DNA of 64,000 nucleotides from positions 682,001 through 746,000 of the forward strand of contig NZ_CP107551.1 in assembly GCF_025837095.1 (NCBI RefSeq), in the 5' to 3' direction. The stretch is from Rhodococcus sp. Z13 (GTDB lineage Bacteria > Actinomycetota > Actinomycetes > Mycobacteriales > Mycobacteriaceae). Of the stretch, positions 1 to 8,228 are shown piece after piece; positions within the stretch are counted from its first letter, which is position 1, and the number at the start of each line of letters is the position of its first letter. Both the position numbers and the translations under genes were made by a program. Under the pieces are notes generated by a model. That model worked only from the letters and a program-made list of their open reading frames with translations, was not told the DNA's origin and made no database searches.

Positions 1-288
1 TCGGCGCTCTACGCGCTCGCGCGCCGCGCCTGGCCGCGACGGGGTGGGGCGCTCGGTGCCGTGACCTTCGGGTTGTGGCACATCGTGCCCGCCCGCAACG
101 GCGGCGACTCGGTGGCCGGCACCGTCCTGCTCACCGGCCTGTCGGGCCTGCTGTTCGACGAACTGCGGCGCCGCAGCGGCAGCGTCGTCGCCCCGATGCT
201 GGCCCATCTGGCGATCAACGTTGGCGGGGCCGTCGCCGTGGGTGTCGCCGCGCCCCCGGATCCCGATCCACGCGACGTGCGGCGATAG
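1..288 (+). CDS. CPBP intramembrane metalloprotease, C-terminal fragment
   Basis: The reading frame is open from the first base of the window to a TAG, so the N-terminal part lies outside. The visible 95 residues contain FGLWH and, about 50 residues later, HLAIN. These fit the second and third conserved motifs of CPBP (Abi/CAAX-like) membrane proteases, where the two histidines belong to the metal site. The segments around them are hydrophobic, as expected of transmembrane helices. The substrate cannot be told; family members process prenylated proteins, bacteriocins or anti-sigma factors. The next gene starts 11 bases after the stop, so the two may be cotranscribed. Confidence 0.75.
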   Translation, partial: SALYALARRAWPRRGGALGAVTFGLWHIVPARNGGDSVAGTVLLTGLSGLLFDELRRRSGSVVAPMLAHLAINVGGAVAVGVAAPPDPDPRDVRR

Positions 289-299
289 GCTGCGGCGAC

Positions 300-686
300 A
301 TGGCGCCACGTAGACCAGTCGATCCCGCCGACCTGCGCGCAGCGCTGCTGCGGGTCGGGCCGTGGGTGACGGGGGAGAGCGACGACAAGCCGCCCCGCAC
401 CGATCTCGCCGCCGCGGTGCGGCTCAGCGCCCGTACCCTCGAACAGCTCGCGCCCGGCTCGAGCGTCGAGGTGCGCGTGCCGCCCTTCGTGGCGGTGCAG
501 TGCATCGAAGGGCCGCGGCACACCCGCGGAACCCCGCCGAACGTCGTCGAGACCGATCCGCGCACCTGGCTGCGGCTGGTGGTCGGGGTCCTCGGCTTCG
601 ACGAGGCCGCCGCCACGGGGTCCGTCGACGCCTCCGGGTCGCGTGCCGGGGAGATCGCCCGGTTGCTCCCGCTCGCCCGACTGTGA
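300..686 (+). CDS. Sterol-carrier-family protein (Rv0807-like)
   Basis: This encodes a 128-residue soluble protein starting at ATG 300. The opening MAPRRPVDPADLRAALLRVG and the later VEVRVPPFVAVQCIEG and PPNVVETDP segments resemble the small SCP-like proteins found upstream of purF in mycolic-acid actinomycetes. The assignment rests mainly on position: in M. tuberculosis, Rv0807 lies immediately before purF. Frames further upstream in this register overlap the preceding gene and have no ribosome binding site, so ATG 300 is preferred. Lipid binding is inferred from the family name and has not been shown. There is no signal peptide or membrane segment. Confidence 0.6.
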   Translation: MAPRRPVDPADLRAALLRVGPWVTGESDDKPPRTDLAAAVRLSARTLEQLAPGSSVEVRVPPFVAVQCIEGPRHTRGTPPNVVETDPRTWLRLVVGVLGFDEAAATGSVDASGSRAGEIARLLPLARL

Positions 687-810
687 CCCCTTCAGCCGCC
701 CGCGGCTGTGACCTGCCGGACGGTCGGTCTGCTCACGAGGGCGGGAGCACCCCCTCGGTGGCCGTAGAATGGAGGGTGCCCCGCTTTGTCCAGCCCCAGG
801 GAGCACGTCC

Positions 811-2394
811 GTGACCAGTGCCGATCTGTCGGTCCACACACGTAATCTTCTCGCCTCCACGGAACCCGAGAACGAGCCGCGCGAGGAGTGCGGTGTCTTC
901 GGTGTGTGGGCTCCCGGCGAGGACGTGTCCAAGCTCACCTATTACGGTCTCTACGCTCTGCAGCACCGTGGACAGGAGGCTGCGGGCATCGCCGTGGCCG
1001 ACGGTTCGCAGGTGCTCGTGTTCAAGGACCTCGGTCTCGTGAGCCAGGTCTTCGACGAGCAGACGCTCGCCGCGATGACCGGCCACATCGCCATCGGCCA
1101 CTGCCGTTACTCCACCACGGGTTCGACCACCTGGGAGAACGCGCAGCCGATCTTCCGTACCACCGCCGCGGGTTCCGGCGTCGCGCTCGGGCACAACGGC
1201 AACCTCGTCAACACCGCGGAGCTGGCCGAGCGCGGCCGTCGCCTCGGTGTGCTGGATCCGACCCGGCCGGGTGCCGCGACCTCGGACTCCGACACCATCG
1301 GCGCGCTGCTCGCCCACGGTGCCCGCACCGCGACGCTCGAGGAAGCCGCCATGGAGCTGCTGCCGCAGCTGCGCGGCGCGTTCTGCCTGACCTTCATGGA
1401 CGAGCACACCCTGTACGCGGCCCGCGACCCGTGGGGCATCCGCCCGCTGAGCCTCGGCCGCCTCGACCGCGGCTGGGTCGTCGCCAGCGAGACCGCCGCC
1501 CTCGACATCGTCGGTGCGTCCTTCGTCCGCGACATCGAGCCCGGTGAGCTCCTCGCGATCGACGCCGACGGCGTGCGGTCGTCGCGGTTCGCGAACCCCG
1601 AGCCCAAGGGCTGCGTCTTCGAGTACGTCTACCTTGCCCGCCCCGACTCGACGATCGCCGGTCGCTCCGTGCATGCGACCCGCGTCGAGATCGGCCGCCG
1701 GCTCGCGAAGGAACACCCGATCGACGCCGATCTCGTCATCCCGGTTCCCGAGTCGGGCACGCCGGCCGCGGTCGGTTATGCGCAGGGCTCGGGTCTGCCC
1801 TACGGCCAGGGCCTGATGAAGAACGCCTACGTCGGCCGTACCTTCATCCAGCCGAGCCAGACGATCCGCCAGCTCGGTATCCGCCTCAAGCTCAACCCGC
1901 TGCGTGAGGTCATCCGCGGCAAGCGCCTCGTCGTGGTCGACGATTCGATCGTGCGCGGCAACACCCAGCGCGCCCTGATCCGGATGCTCCGCGAGGCCGG
2001 TGCCCTCGAGATCCACGTGCGCATCGCCTCGCCGCCGGTCAAGTGGCCCTGCTTCTACGGCATCGACTTCGCGTCGCCGGCCGAGCTGATCGCCAACGGT
2101 GCGGGCACCCGCGACAGCGTCGAGGAGGGTCACGACTACGACGAGATGGTCGAGATGGTGCGCCGCTCGATCGGTGCCGACTCGCTCGGTTACATCTCGA
2201 TCGACGGCATGATCGGCGCCACCGAACAGCCCGCATCCCGTTTGTGCGCTGCGTGTTTCGACGGGCACTACCCGATCGAACTCCCCACCGAACACGCAGT
2301 GGGCAAGGATGTTCTCGAAGGCGTCGTCGACACCGACTCCGCCACCCCGACCGTTCTCGACAACGACAACGCGGACGTTCTCAGCCGTCCGTAG
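811..2394 (+). CDS. purF: Amidophosphoribosyltransferase PurF
   Basis: PurF catalyses the first committed step of purine synthesis, making phosphoribosylamine from PRPP and glutamine. I chose GTG 811, preceded by CAGGGAG; the frame extends upstream but without a good ribosome site. The protein is 527 residues. EECGVFGVW places the catalytic cysteine at residue 27, so 26 residues form a propeptide that must be removed to expose Cys1. An N-terminal Ntn glutaminase domain is followed by a phosphoribosyltransferase domain with the PRPP loop VVVDDSIVRG near residue 375. Cysteines in KGCVF, WPCFYG and LCAACF fit the ligands of the [4Fe-4S] cluster of the Bacillus-type enzyme. purM follows 136 bases later. 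Confidence 0.96.
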   Translation: MTSADLSVHTRNLLASTEPENEPREECGVFGVWAPGEDVSKLTYYGLYALQHRGQEAAGIAVADGSQVLVFKDLGLVSQVFDEQTLAAMTGHIAIGHCRYSTTGSTTWENAQPIFRTTAAGSGVALGHNGNLVNTAELAERGRRLGVLDPTRPGAATSDSDTIGALLAHGARTATLEEAAMELLPQLRGAFCLTFMDEHTLYAARDPWGIRPLSLGRLDRGWVVASETAALDIVGASFVRDIEPGELLAIDADGVRSSRFANPEPKGCVFEYVYLARPDSTIAGRSVHATRVEIGRRLAKEHPIDADLVIPVPESGTPAAVGYAQGSGLPYGQGLMKNAYVGRTFIQPSQTIRQLGIRLKLNPLREVIRGKRLVVVDDSIVRGNTQRALIRMLREAGALEIHVRIASPPVKWPCFYGIDFASPAELIANGAGTRDSVEEGHDYDEMVEMVRRSIGADSLGYISIDGMIGATEQPASRLCAACFDGHYPIELPTEHAVGKDVLEGVVDTDSATPTVLDNDNADVLSRP

Positions 2395-2530
2395 AAGCTG
2401 GTCGGGTACCGTAAGTGCCGCGGTCGGCACTGTGCGGCGCGTGTTTCGCATGCCCGGACACGGGTGCCCGTTCGCACCACGTAGCCAACGTTCATAGATC
2501 GATACAACTCGAGGCTGGAGCCGACAACTC

Positions 2531-3604
2531 ATGACCGAGGACGCAACCCCCGGAGCTTCCTACGCCGCTGCGGGCGTGGACATCGAGGCCGGTGACCGTG
2601 CCGTCGAACTGTTCGCGCCGCACGCGAAGAGGGCCACCCGCCCGGAGGTCCTGGGCGGCCTGGGAGGGTTCGCCGGTCTGTTCGCCCTCAAGGGCGGATA
2701 CAAGGAGCCGCTGCTCGCGGCGTCCACCGACGGTGTCGGCACCAAGCTGGCCGTCGCCCAGGCGCTCGACAAGCACGACACCGTGGGGCTCGACCTCGTC
2801 GCGATGGTCGTCGACGACCTCGTGGTGTGCGGTGCGGAGCCGCTCTTCCTGCAGGATTACATCGCCGTCGGCCGGGTCGTCCCCGAGCGCGTGGCGGAGA
2901 TCGTCGCGGGCATCGCCGAGGGCTGCGTCCAGGCCGGCTGCGCGCTGCTCGGCGGCGAGACCGCCGAGCACCCCGGTGTGATGGCCGCCGACGACTACGA
3001 CCTGTCCGCCACCGGTGTGGGCATCGTCGAGGCCGACAAGCTGCTCGGCCCCGAGCGCGTGCGCCCCGGCGACGTCGTCATCGCCATGGGCTCCTCGGGC
3101 CTGCACTCGAACGGCTACTCGCTGGCCCGCAAGGTGCTGCTCGACATCGACAAGATGAGCCTGACGGCGCACGTCGACGAGTTCGGCCGCACCCTCGGTG
3201 AGGAGCTGCTCGAGCCGACCCGCATCTACGCCAAGGACTGCCTGGCGCTCGCCGCCGAGACCGAGGTGCGCACCTTCTGCCACGTCACCGGTGGCGGTCT
3301 GGCCGCGAACCTCGCGCGCGTGATGCCGAAGGGTCTCGTCGCCGAGCTCGACCGCACCACGTGGAGCCCCGCGCCGGTGTTCGGGCTCATCGCCCAGCGC
3401 GGCCGCGTCGAGCGGGCCGAGATGGAGAAGACGTTCAACATGGGCGTCGGCATGGTCGCGATCGTCGCCCCCGAGGACGTCGACCGCGCGCTGGCCGTGC
3501 TCACCGCCCGGCACATCGACTGCTGGACCCTCGGCACCGTCCGTAAGGCCCAGGACGGCTCCGATGAGCGCGCCGTGCTGCTCGGGGACCACCCCCGCTT
3601 CTGA
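2531..3604 (+). CDS. purM: Phosphoribosylformylglycinamidine cyclo-ligase PurM
   Basis: This AIR synthetase closes the imidazole ring in the fifth step of purine synthesis, using ATP. The 357-residue product has the PurM/AIRS layout. STDGVGTKLAVA lies near residue 63, DYIAVG near 110, LLGGETAEHPGVM near 140 and HVTGGGLAANLARV near 250. All are expected for the ATP-grasping dimer interface. The start ATG 2531 follows an AACTC-rich spacer after a weak purine stretch. purF-purM is the usual actinobacterial pair, and a strong hairpin follows 19 bases after the stop. The enzyme acts in the cytoplasm. Confidence 0.96.
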   Translation: MTEDATPGASYAAAGVDIEAGDRAVELFAPHAKRATRPEVLGGLGGFAGLFALKGGYKEPLLAASTDGVGTKLAVAQALDKHDTVGLDLVAMVVDDLVVCGAEPLFLQDYIAVGRVVPERVAEIVAGIAEGCVQAGCALLGGETAEHPGVMAADDYDLSATGVGIVEADKLLGPERVRPGDVVIAMGSSGLHSNGYSLARKVLLDIDKMSLTAHVDEFGRTLGEELLEPTRIYAKDCLALAAETEVRTFCHVTGGGLAANLARVMPKGLVAELDRTTWSPAPVFGLIAQRGRVERAEMEKTFNMGVGMVAIVAPEDVDRALAVLTARHIDCWTLGTVRKAQDGSDERAVLLGDHPRF

Positions 3605-3622
3605 CGCTCTCAGCGGCGCTCC

Positions 3623-3679
3623 GGACACGACGAAAGGCCGGTTCCCACGGAAGGTGGGAACCGGCCTTTCGTCGTGTCC
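3623..3679. terminator. 26-bp perfect hairpin after purM
   Basis: Arms 3623-3648 and 3654-3679 are perfectly complementary over 26 bases, with a five-base GGAAG loop. The core is AAAGGCCGGTTCCCAC. The right arm includes CTTTCG but no long T run, as is common for actinobacterial terminators. It lies 19 bases after the purM stop and could stop transcription from either side. Confidence 0.85.
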
Positions 3680-3872
3680 TTCGGCTGTGTCCACGGATCC
3701 GACCGTGTCGAGGGATCGGCAGTGCCGTCGAATTCGGCGGTATCGCGAATTCGACTGTGTCCGTGGATTCGACGCCGCTCGTGGATTCGGCCGTGCCGAC
3801 GGATCTTCCGACGGTCGCGTGGTCTCGCGGCGTTGCCGGCGAGACAGCCCCCGGCGTACGCGGACTACACCA

Positions 3873-3914
3873 CCGACGGAGGGGGAGCCGGAAGTCGGCT
3901 ACCCCCTCCGTCGG
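3873..3914 (-). terminator. Hairpin after the DUF3073 gene
   Basis: Arms CCGACGGAGGGGG (3873-3885) and CCCCCTCCGTCGG (3902-3914) pair perfectly. The stem continues with AGCCG/CGGCT past a single bulged A, closing a five-base loop. It lies 15 bases beyond the stop of the minus-strand gene at 3930, so it is its likely terminator. Confidence 0.75.
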
Positions 3915-3929
3915 AGAGAATGATGTAGG

Positions 3930-4121
3930 TCAGCGACGCCAGTCGTCGTCGTAATCGTCGTCCCAACCGGAACGCTGATCGGCGAAGACCTCGTCCCGCT
4001 GCGAGTTGGGTGCTGCGCCCGACAGCTCTCGCTGGAGGCTCTCGAAGTCGGTGGACGGCGAGCTGTACTTGAGTTGCCGTGCAACCTTGGTCTGCTTTGC
4101 CTTAGCCCGGCCGCGGCCCAT
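3930..4121 (-). CDS. DUF3073 domain-containing small protein (Rv0810c-like)
   Basis: This is a 63-residue protein starting at ATG 4121. The basic N-terminus MGRGRAKAKQTKVARQLKYS and the very acidic tail rich in Asp and Trp (WDDDYDDDWRR) are the signature of actinobacterial DUF3073 proteins. A longer upstream frame exists but is composition noise. In M. tuberculosis the homologue Rv0810c holds the same place, convergent with purM. The function is unknown. The split charge pattern suggests binding to nucleic acid or to a protein partner, but that is speculation. The gene is monocistronic, with its own terminator downstream. Confidence 0.85.
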   Translation of the reverse strand: MGRGRAKAKQTKVARQLKYSSPSTDFESLQRELSGAAPNSQRDEVFADQRSGWDDDYDDDWRR

Positions 4122-4316
4122 GGCCAACCCCCTCGCGCTTTGACGGGGCGGCCTGGGGAAGTGGCGGCCCCGGTTCGTTGAGTATTTTCCTGGAGCCCAC
4201 TTTAGCGTGGAAAACGCTCTTCCGCCTCCCACGACCGGGAAGGCCGGTGTCCGTTACGTCTCATAACGAACTCCGACCTGCGCGAACGGTGTGCGGACTG
4301 TGAGAAAGATGCCTCT

Positions 4317-5297
4317 TCAGAACACCCCCGGGACAGCACGAACCGTGCCGACACGCACTCCACCACCGAGAACGGGCTGCGACGCGAGTCCGGCGAGCCG
4401 CTCGACATCGAACGTCGCGGTGTGGCCGAGTTCACTGGTGGCGAGCCGCTGGAGCAGGGCGGCGGTGAGGGGGAGACGGGCCCGCTCGTGCCCGTCGTCG
4501 ATCTTGAAGGCGAAGGCCGTGCCGTTCGGCAGCGCCCCGGCGTGGATGCCGTCGGCGCCCGCCTTGCACAGCAGTCCGTCCACGGCGCCCATCAGCTCGA
4601 GATCGTCCTTGCCGGAGCCGGAGATCAGGAAGGGATGCTCGCGCACGGCGTCGGCGACAGCCCGCTCGGGCGTGCCGGGCTGGGCGGTGACGAGCCGTGA
4701 GTAGGCGCGGGCGAGGTTGAACAGCGGCATCGGCACGATCGGCAGACCGCATCCGTCGACACCCAGATCGGTGTCCTCGACGTCGTCCGCCAGCTCCAGG
4801 ACGGTCTCGGTCACCAGCTGCTGCAGCGGATGGCCGGCGTCGGTGTAGCCGGCGGTGTCCCAGCCGTTCGCGGCGCACGCGGCGAGCATGGCCGCGTGTT
4901 TGCCGGAACAGTTCATGTAGACCGGCCGACGCTCCCCGCCGGAGGCGAGCACCTCGGCGCGGGCCCGCTCGTTGCCGGGCACGTCCGCCGGGCACGCCAG
5001 GTCGGTCTCCGTGAAACCGGCCCCGTCCAGCAGGCGCTGCACCGCCTCGACGTGCTCGGTCTCGCCCTCGTGGGAGGCGGTGGCGATCGCCAGCTCGGCG
5101 CTGTCCCGTGGGACGAATCCGGCCCGCAGCAGCGCGACCGCCTGCAGAGGCTTGTTCGACGAGCGCGGGTAGATCGGCGTGTGGACCTCGCCGAGCGAGA
5201 CCACGACCTCCCCGGCCGGGTCGAGCACGATCAGCGACCCGCGGTGGACGCACTCCCGGAAACCGGACCGCACCACCTCGACCAGTTCGACACTCAA
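4317..5297 (-). CDS. Asparaginase II family protein
   Basis: This 326-residue protein belongs to the Asparaginase_II family (pfam06089 type), predicted to hydrolyse L-asparagine to aspartate and ammonia. Recognisable blocks are YPRSSNKPLQAVALL near residue 44, ASHEGETEHV, NCSGKHAAML and the C-terminal LGGGVRVGTVR. The start is TTG 5297. It overlaps the stop of the upstream MOSC gene as TTGA and follows GGGAG eight bases earlier, which argues for coupled translation. Longer frames upstream lie inside the MOSC gene. No signal peptide is present, so it is cytoplasmic. Its place at the end of a YgfZ-MOSC-asparaginase set has no obvious metabolic logic. Confidence 0.8.
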   Translation of the reverse strand: MSVELVEVVRSGFRECVHRGSLIVLDPAGEVVVSLGEVHTPIYPRSSNKPLQAVALLRAGFVPRDSAELAIATASHEGETEHVEAVQRLLDGAGFTETDLACPADVPGNERARAEVLASGGERRPVYMNCSGKHAAMLAACAANGWDTAGYTDAGHPLQQLVTETVLELADDVEDTDLGVDGCGLPIVPMPLFNLARAYSRLVTAQPGTPERAVADAVREHPFLISGSGKDDLELMGAVDGLLCKAGADGIHAGALPNGTAFAFKIDDGHERARLPLTAALLQRLATSELGHTATFDVERLAGLASQPVLGGGVRVGTVRAVPGVF

Positions 5298-5977
5298 CGG
5301 TCCACTCCCTTCTGCGTCTGTCCGACGATGCGCCGGGCCCGCTCCGCGACGGTGGGCGCGAGATCGGTCTGCTGTTCGAGCATCGCGGCGACACGCTCGT
5401 GACCGTCGAAGGTGAACAGGTCCCGGACGGTCGCGCCGTGCGCGGGGACGTTCTCGACGACGACGGCGTCGCCCGCCCGCACCGGGCCCTCGGCGACCAC
5501 CTTCAGATAGGCACCGCAGTCGCCGCGCGCGACGAACCGCTTCGCCCAATCGTCCTCGTCCGCCCAGATGCCGAAGGTGCGGCAGGGATTGCGGGGTCCG
5601 GTCACCTCGAGCAGCAACCCGCCGTCACCGACACGCCACCGCTCGCCGACGACCGCCTCGCTGGCGGAGAACCCGGCCACGTGGAGGTTCTCGCCGAACC
5701 AGCCGACGGGCAGTTCCCGGCCGAGCTCGGCGCCCCAGCGCCGGGACTCGTCCTGCGAGTAGGCGTAGACGGCTTTGAAGACACCGCCGTGGTTGGCGGT
5801 GTCGCACTGGCGGTCGCCGATCAGGCCGAGTTCACCGACGTGCACCGGCCCGTCCACGGGCCGCTTGTCGATGGCGGTGACGGGATTGCGTCGCAGCCCG
5901 GTCTCCCGCAGCGTGTGCACCACGCACACGGCGACCACGCTGCCGGCGGCCGTCGACCGCGTCCGTGGCGCGGTCAC
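5294..5977 (-). CDS. MOSC domain-containing protein
   Basis: This encodes 227 residues. MOSC domains are related to the C-terminal part of molybdenum cofactor sulfurase and handle sulfur or Moco-bound groups. Family blocks include IDKRPVDGPVHVGELGLIGD near residue 40, YAYSQDE, FGENLHVAG and VTGPRNPCRTFG, where the cysteine may be the sulfur carrier. The start is GTG 5977, overlapping the stop of the YgfZ-like gene as GTGA. The layout resembles YiiM-like 6-hydroxylaminopurine resistance proteins, which is an alternative role. No membrane segment was seen. The TTGA junction to the asparaginase gene downstream completes a coupled operon. Confidence 0.82.
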   Translation of the reverse strand: MTAPRTRSTAAGSVVAVCVVHTLRETGLRRNPVTAIDKRPVDGPVHVGELGLIGDRQCDTANHGGVFKAVYAYSQDESRRWGAELGRELPVGWFGENLHVAGFSASEAVVGERWRVGDGGLLLEVTGPRNPCRTFGIWADEDDWAKRFVARGDCGAYLKVVAEGPVRAGDAVVVENVPAHGATVRDLFTFDGHERVAAMLEQQTDLAPTVAERARRIVGQTQKGVDR

Positions 5978-7104
5978 CGGCCGCGCAACCGGTCGACCGC
6001 TGCCCTTCCTGCCGGTACACCCTCGTCCGGTGGTACGGAGTCCGGGTCGATGGAGGCCGCGCACGGTCCGGCGACGAGCGCGGTGTCCGGGGTGATCGTG
6101 CGCTTGACGAGGGCCAGGGCGATGGGCCCGAGTTCGAAGTGGTCGACGACGGTGCCGATCCGGCCGACGGGACGGCCCCCGGCGGTAACGGCCTCACCCG
6201 TCTCGGGGCGCCCGTCCGCGGAGCCGTCGAGGTGCAGCAGCACGAGATGCCGCGGCGGCTTGCCGAGATTGTGCACGCGGGCGACGGTCTCCTGCCCGCG
6301 ATAGCAACCCTTGTCGAGGTGGACTGCGCCGTGCTCGGCGGGTCCGCCGATCCAGCGGGCCTCGTGCGGGATGGTGCGGTCGTCGGTGTCCACTCCGATA
6401 CGCGGGCGCAGCGACTCGACGCGCAGCGCCTCGAACGCCCACGTGCCGGCCGGCCGGACGCCGGCGCCGGTGAGCGCGGTGACGATCCCGGCCAGCCTGT
6501 CGCGGGGGACCAGCAGGTCGAAGGCGTCGTCGGTGGGCCAGGGCATCCGCCGCACGAAACCGCCGCCGGGCAGGGCGACCGCGGCGTAGGGCCGGTCGGG
6601 CAGCGAGTCTAGGCCGAGGGCCGCCGCAACCTCCGGGCGTCGCGTGTCGGGGCCCAGCAGCGTCAGTACGGCCAGTTCGTTGCCGTCCCGGGGTTCGGCC
6701 TTGGACCAGAAGACCATCTTCTTCAGGAAGGCCAGCAGGTCGGCGCCGCGGGCGGGTTCGGTGTCGATCCAGGTGACGCCGTCGAGGTCGGTCTGCACGA
6801 AGTGGTGTTCGATGCGGCCGTTGGCGTCGAGGCTCAGGTTCTCCGCGGACGTGCCGTCGGGGAGGGCGGCCACGTGCTGGCTCGAGATGGTGTGCAGCCA
6901 GCTCAGGCGCTCCTCGCCGGGAACTGCGATGACGAAGCGGGTGGAGCGGTCCACCACGGCGGCTCCGGTGGAGGCTGCGCGCTGTTCGCCCAGTGGATCG
7001 CCGTAGTGCCAGGGCAGTCCGGCATCGGGGCCCTCGGCGGGCGAAGCGACCGCATCGGGAAGGGCGAGCAGGGGACTCTCGGACACGATCGGAGACTCGG
7101 TCAC
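5974..7104 (-). CDS. YgfZ/GcvT-like folate-binding protein
   Basis: This 376-residue protein is related to the glycine-cleavage T protein but is of the YgfZ type, which uses tetrahydrofolate to help maintain Fe-S enzymes. The diagnostic DKGCYRGQET, with Cys267, is present. Start GTG 7104 gives MTESPIVSESP and lies 57 bases from the divergent pabC-like gene, so the promoters face away from each other. M. tuberculosis Rv0811c/Rv0812 show the same divergent arrangement. The protein is cytoplasmic and heads the YgfZ-MOSC-asparaginase operon. Confidence 0.88.
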   Translation of the reverse strand: MTESPIVSESPLLALPDAVASPAEGPDAGLPWHYGDPLGEQRAASTGAAVVDRSTRFVIAVPGEERLSWLHTISSQHVAALPDGTSAENLSLDANGRIEHHFVQTDLDGVTWIDTEPARGADLLAFLKKMVFWSKAEPRDGNELAVLTLLGPDTRRPEVAAALGLDSLPDRPYAAVALPGGGFVRRMPWPTDDAFDLLVPRDRLAGIVTALTGAGVRPAGTWAFEALRVESLRPRIGVDTDDRTIPHEARWIGGPAEHGAVHLDKGCYRGQETVARVHNLGKPPRHLVLLHLDGSADGRPETGEAVTAGGRPVGRIGTVVDHFELGPIALALVKRTITPDTALVAGPCAASIDPDSVPPDEGVPAGRAAVDRLRGR

Positions 7105-7160
7105 GACACCAGTCTATGGGGAACCGGGCCGAGGGGCGGTCAGTGGCTAGGGTGGAGGCC

Positions 7161-8015
7161 ATGGCTGACCGCGTGCTGGTGACATTGGACGGCGAGGTCA
7201 GGGATGCCGACGCACCCCTGCTGCACGCCGACGATTTCGGAGTTCTGCGTGGCGACGGCGTGTTCGAGACCCTGCTCGTCCGGAAGGGACGGGCGTGCGC
7301 CGTCGAACTGCACCTGGCGCGTCTCGCGGCTTCCGCCGAGGCTGCGGACCTGCTCGAACCCGACCGCGATGCGTGGCGCCGGGCGATCGGCGTGGCGTTG
7401 AAGGAGTGGGGCGACGAGCGCGAGGGCGTGTTGCGGCTGGTCTACACGCGTGGCCGTGAAGGAGCCGACGTCCCGACGGCCTTCCTGTTGATGACCCCGG
7501 TCGCCGAGCGGGTCGAGAAGGCCCGCCGCGACGGCGTGTCGGTGGTGACGCTCGAGCGGGGTTTCTCCGCGGATCTGGCGCAGCGGGCGCCCTGGCAGCT
7601 GCTGGGGGCCAAGACGTTGTCGTATGCGACGAACATGGCGGCGCTGCGGCACGCCGAGTCGGTCGGCGCCGACGACGTCGTCTTCACCAGCTCCGAGGGA
7701 TACGTGCTCGAGGGTCCGCGGTCGACGGTGCTCGTCGCGCGGGGCCGGTCGCTCGTCACCCCGCCGCCCGAGCAGGGCATCCTGCCCGGCACGACGCAGC
7801 AGGCGCTGTTCGACCTTGCGGGGGAGCGGGATCTGGTGGCGCGGTACGAGCCGCTGCGCCCGGCGGATCTGGTGGTCGCCGACGGGGTGTGGCTGATCTC
7901 GAGTGTGGCTCTGGCGGTGCGCGTGCACACCCTCGACGGGCACGCGCTGACGCCGCGCTTCCCTGTGGGGGAGCTCGAGAAGCTGGTGGACGAGGCGGTC
8001 GACGCGGCGCGCTGA
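7161..8015 (+). CDS. pabC: Aminodeoxychorismate lyase-like, class IV PLP enzyme
   Basis: This is a 284-residue fold-type IV PLP protein, syntenic with Rv0812. It most likely releases p-aminobenzoate and pyruvate from 4-amino-4-deoxychorismate for folate synthesis. A branched-chain or D-amino-acid aminotransferase role cannot be excluded. The Schiff-base lysine is Lys151 in LLGAKTLSYATN. FGVLRGDGVFETLLV near residue 24 and GILPGTTQQAL near 207 are typical of the family. Start ATG 7161 follows GGTGGAGG at an ideal distance; frames extending into the YgfZ gene are not used. No operon partner is adjacent on this strand before the cyd genes. Confidence 0.85.
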   Translation: MADRVLVTLDGEVRDADAPLLHADDFGVLRGDGVFETLLVRKGRACAVELHLARLAASAEAADLLEPDRDAWRRAIGVALKEWGDEREGVLRLVYTRGREGADVPTAFLLMTPVAERVEKARRDGVSVVTLERGFSADLAQRAPWQLLGAKTLSYATNMAALRHAESVGADDVVFTSSEGYVLEGPRSTVLVARGRSLVTPPPEQGILPGTTQQALFDLAGERDLVARYEPLRPADLVVADGVWLISSVALAVRVHTLDGHALTPRFPVGELEKLVDEAVDAAR

Positions 8016-8105
8016 GCGCGATTGTGCTGTCGCGGGGGGGACGGCGCACGATGTGATGTGTGTCCGATGTGTCCGGCGACACGAACGGGTTCCCCTCCAC
8101 CCTTT

Positions 8106-8128
8106 CGCTACTACATTCGGTAGTAGCG
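8106..8128. promoter_or_regulatory. Dyad upstream of cydA
   Basis: The nine-base arms CGCTACTAC and GTAGTAGCG are separated by ATTCG, 100 bases before the cydA start. The TACTAC/GTAGTA half-sites look like an operator more than a terminator. They recall BlaI/MecI-type sites, but that is a weak comparison from memory. The dyad probably controls the cydABDC operon. Confidence 0.5.
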
Positions 8129-8228
8129 GGTCGGCCTCCGAGCGAGGCGTACCCGTGCGACCGAGAACCGGAGCGTAGGCCCGCGCTCCGGATTCCCTCT
8201 GTACTCGGGGCCTCACCTCGGAGTGGCA

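Larger units (their letters stand above)
3605..3929. other. Intergenic region between purM and the DUF3073 gene
   Basis: This 325-base stretch lies between convergent genes and has no convincing coding frame. It holds two strong hairpins, listed separately, at its left and right ends. Between them, about 3681-3800, is a low-complexity run in which the words GTGTCC, GTGGATTCGAC and GTCGAATTCG recur at irregular spacing. It looks like a decayed tandem repeat, not a gene. Confidence 0.7.

Noticed and set aside
733-2532. Long minus-strand open frame of about 600 codons opposite purF
   Set aside because: It is the high-GC mirror of the purF coding strand, with no ribosome site, no known domain and Arg/Gly/Ala/Asp-dominated composition.
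3681-3800. Recurring GTGTCC and GTGGATTCGAC words considered as a CRISPR array
   Set aside because: The units are irregular in length and spacing and there are no conserved spacers or cas genes; it looks like a decayed repeat.
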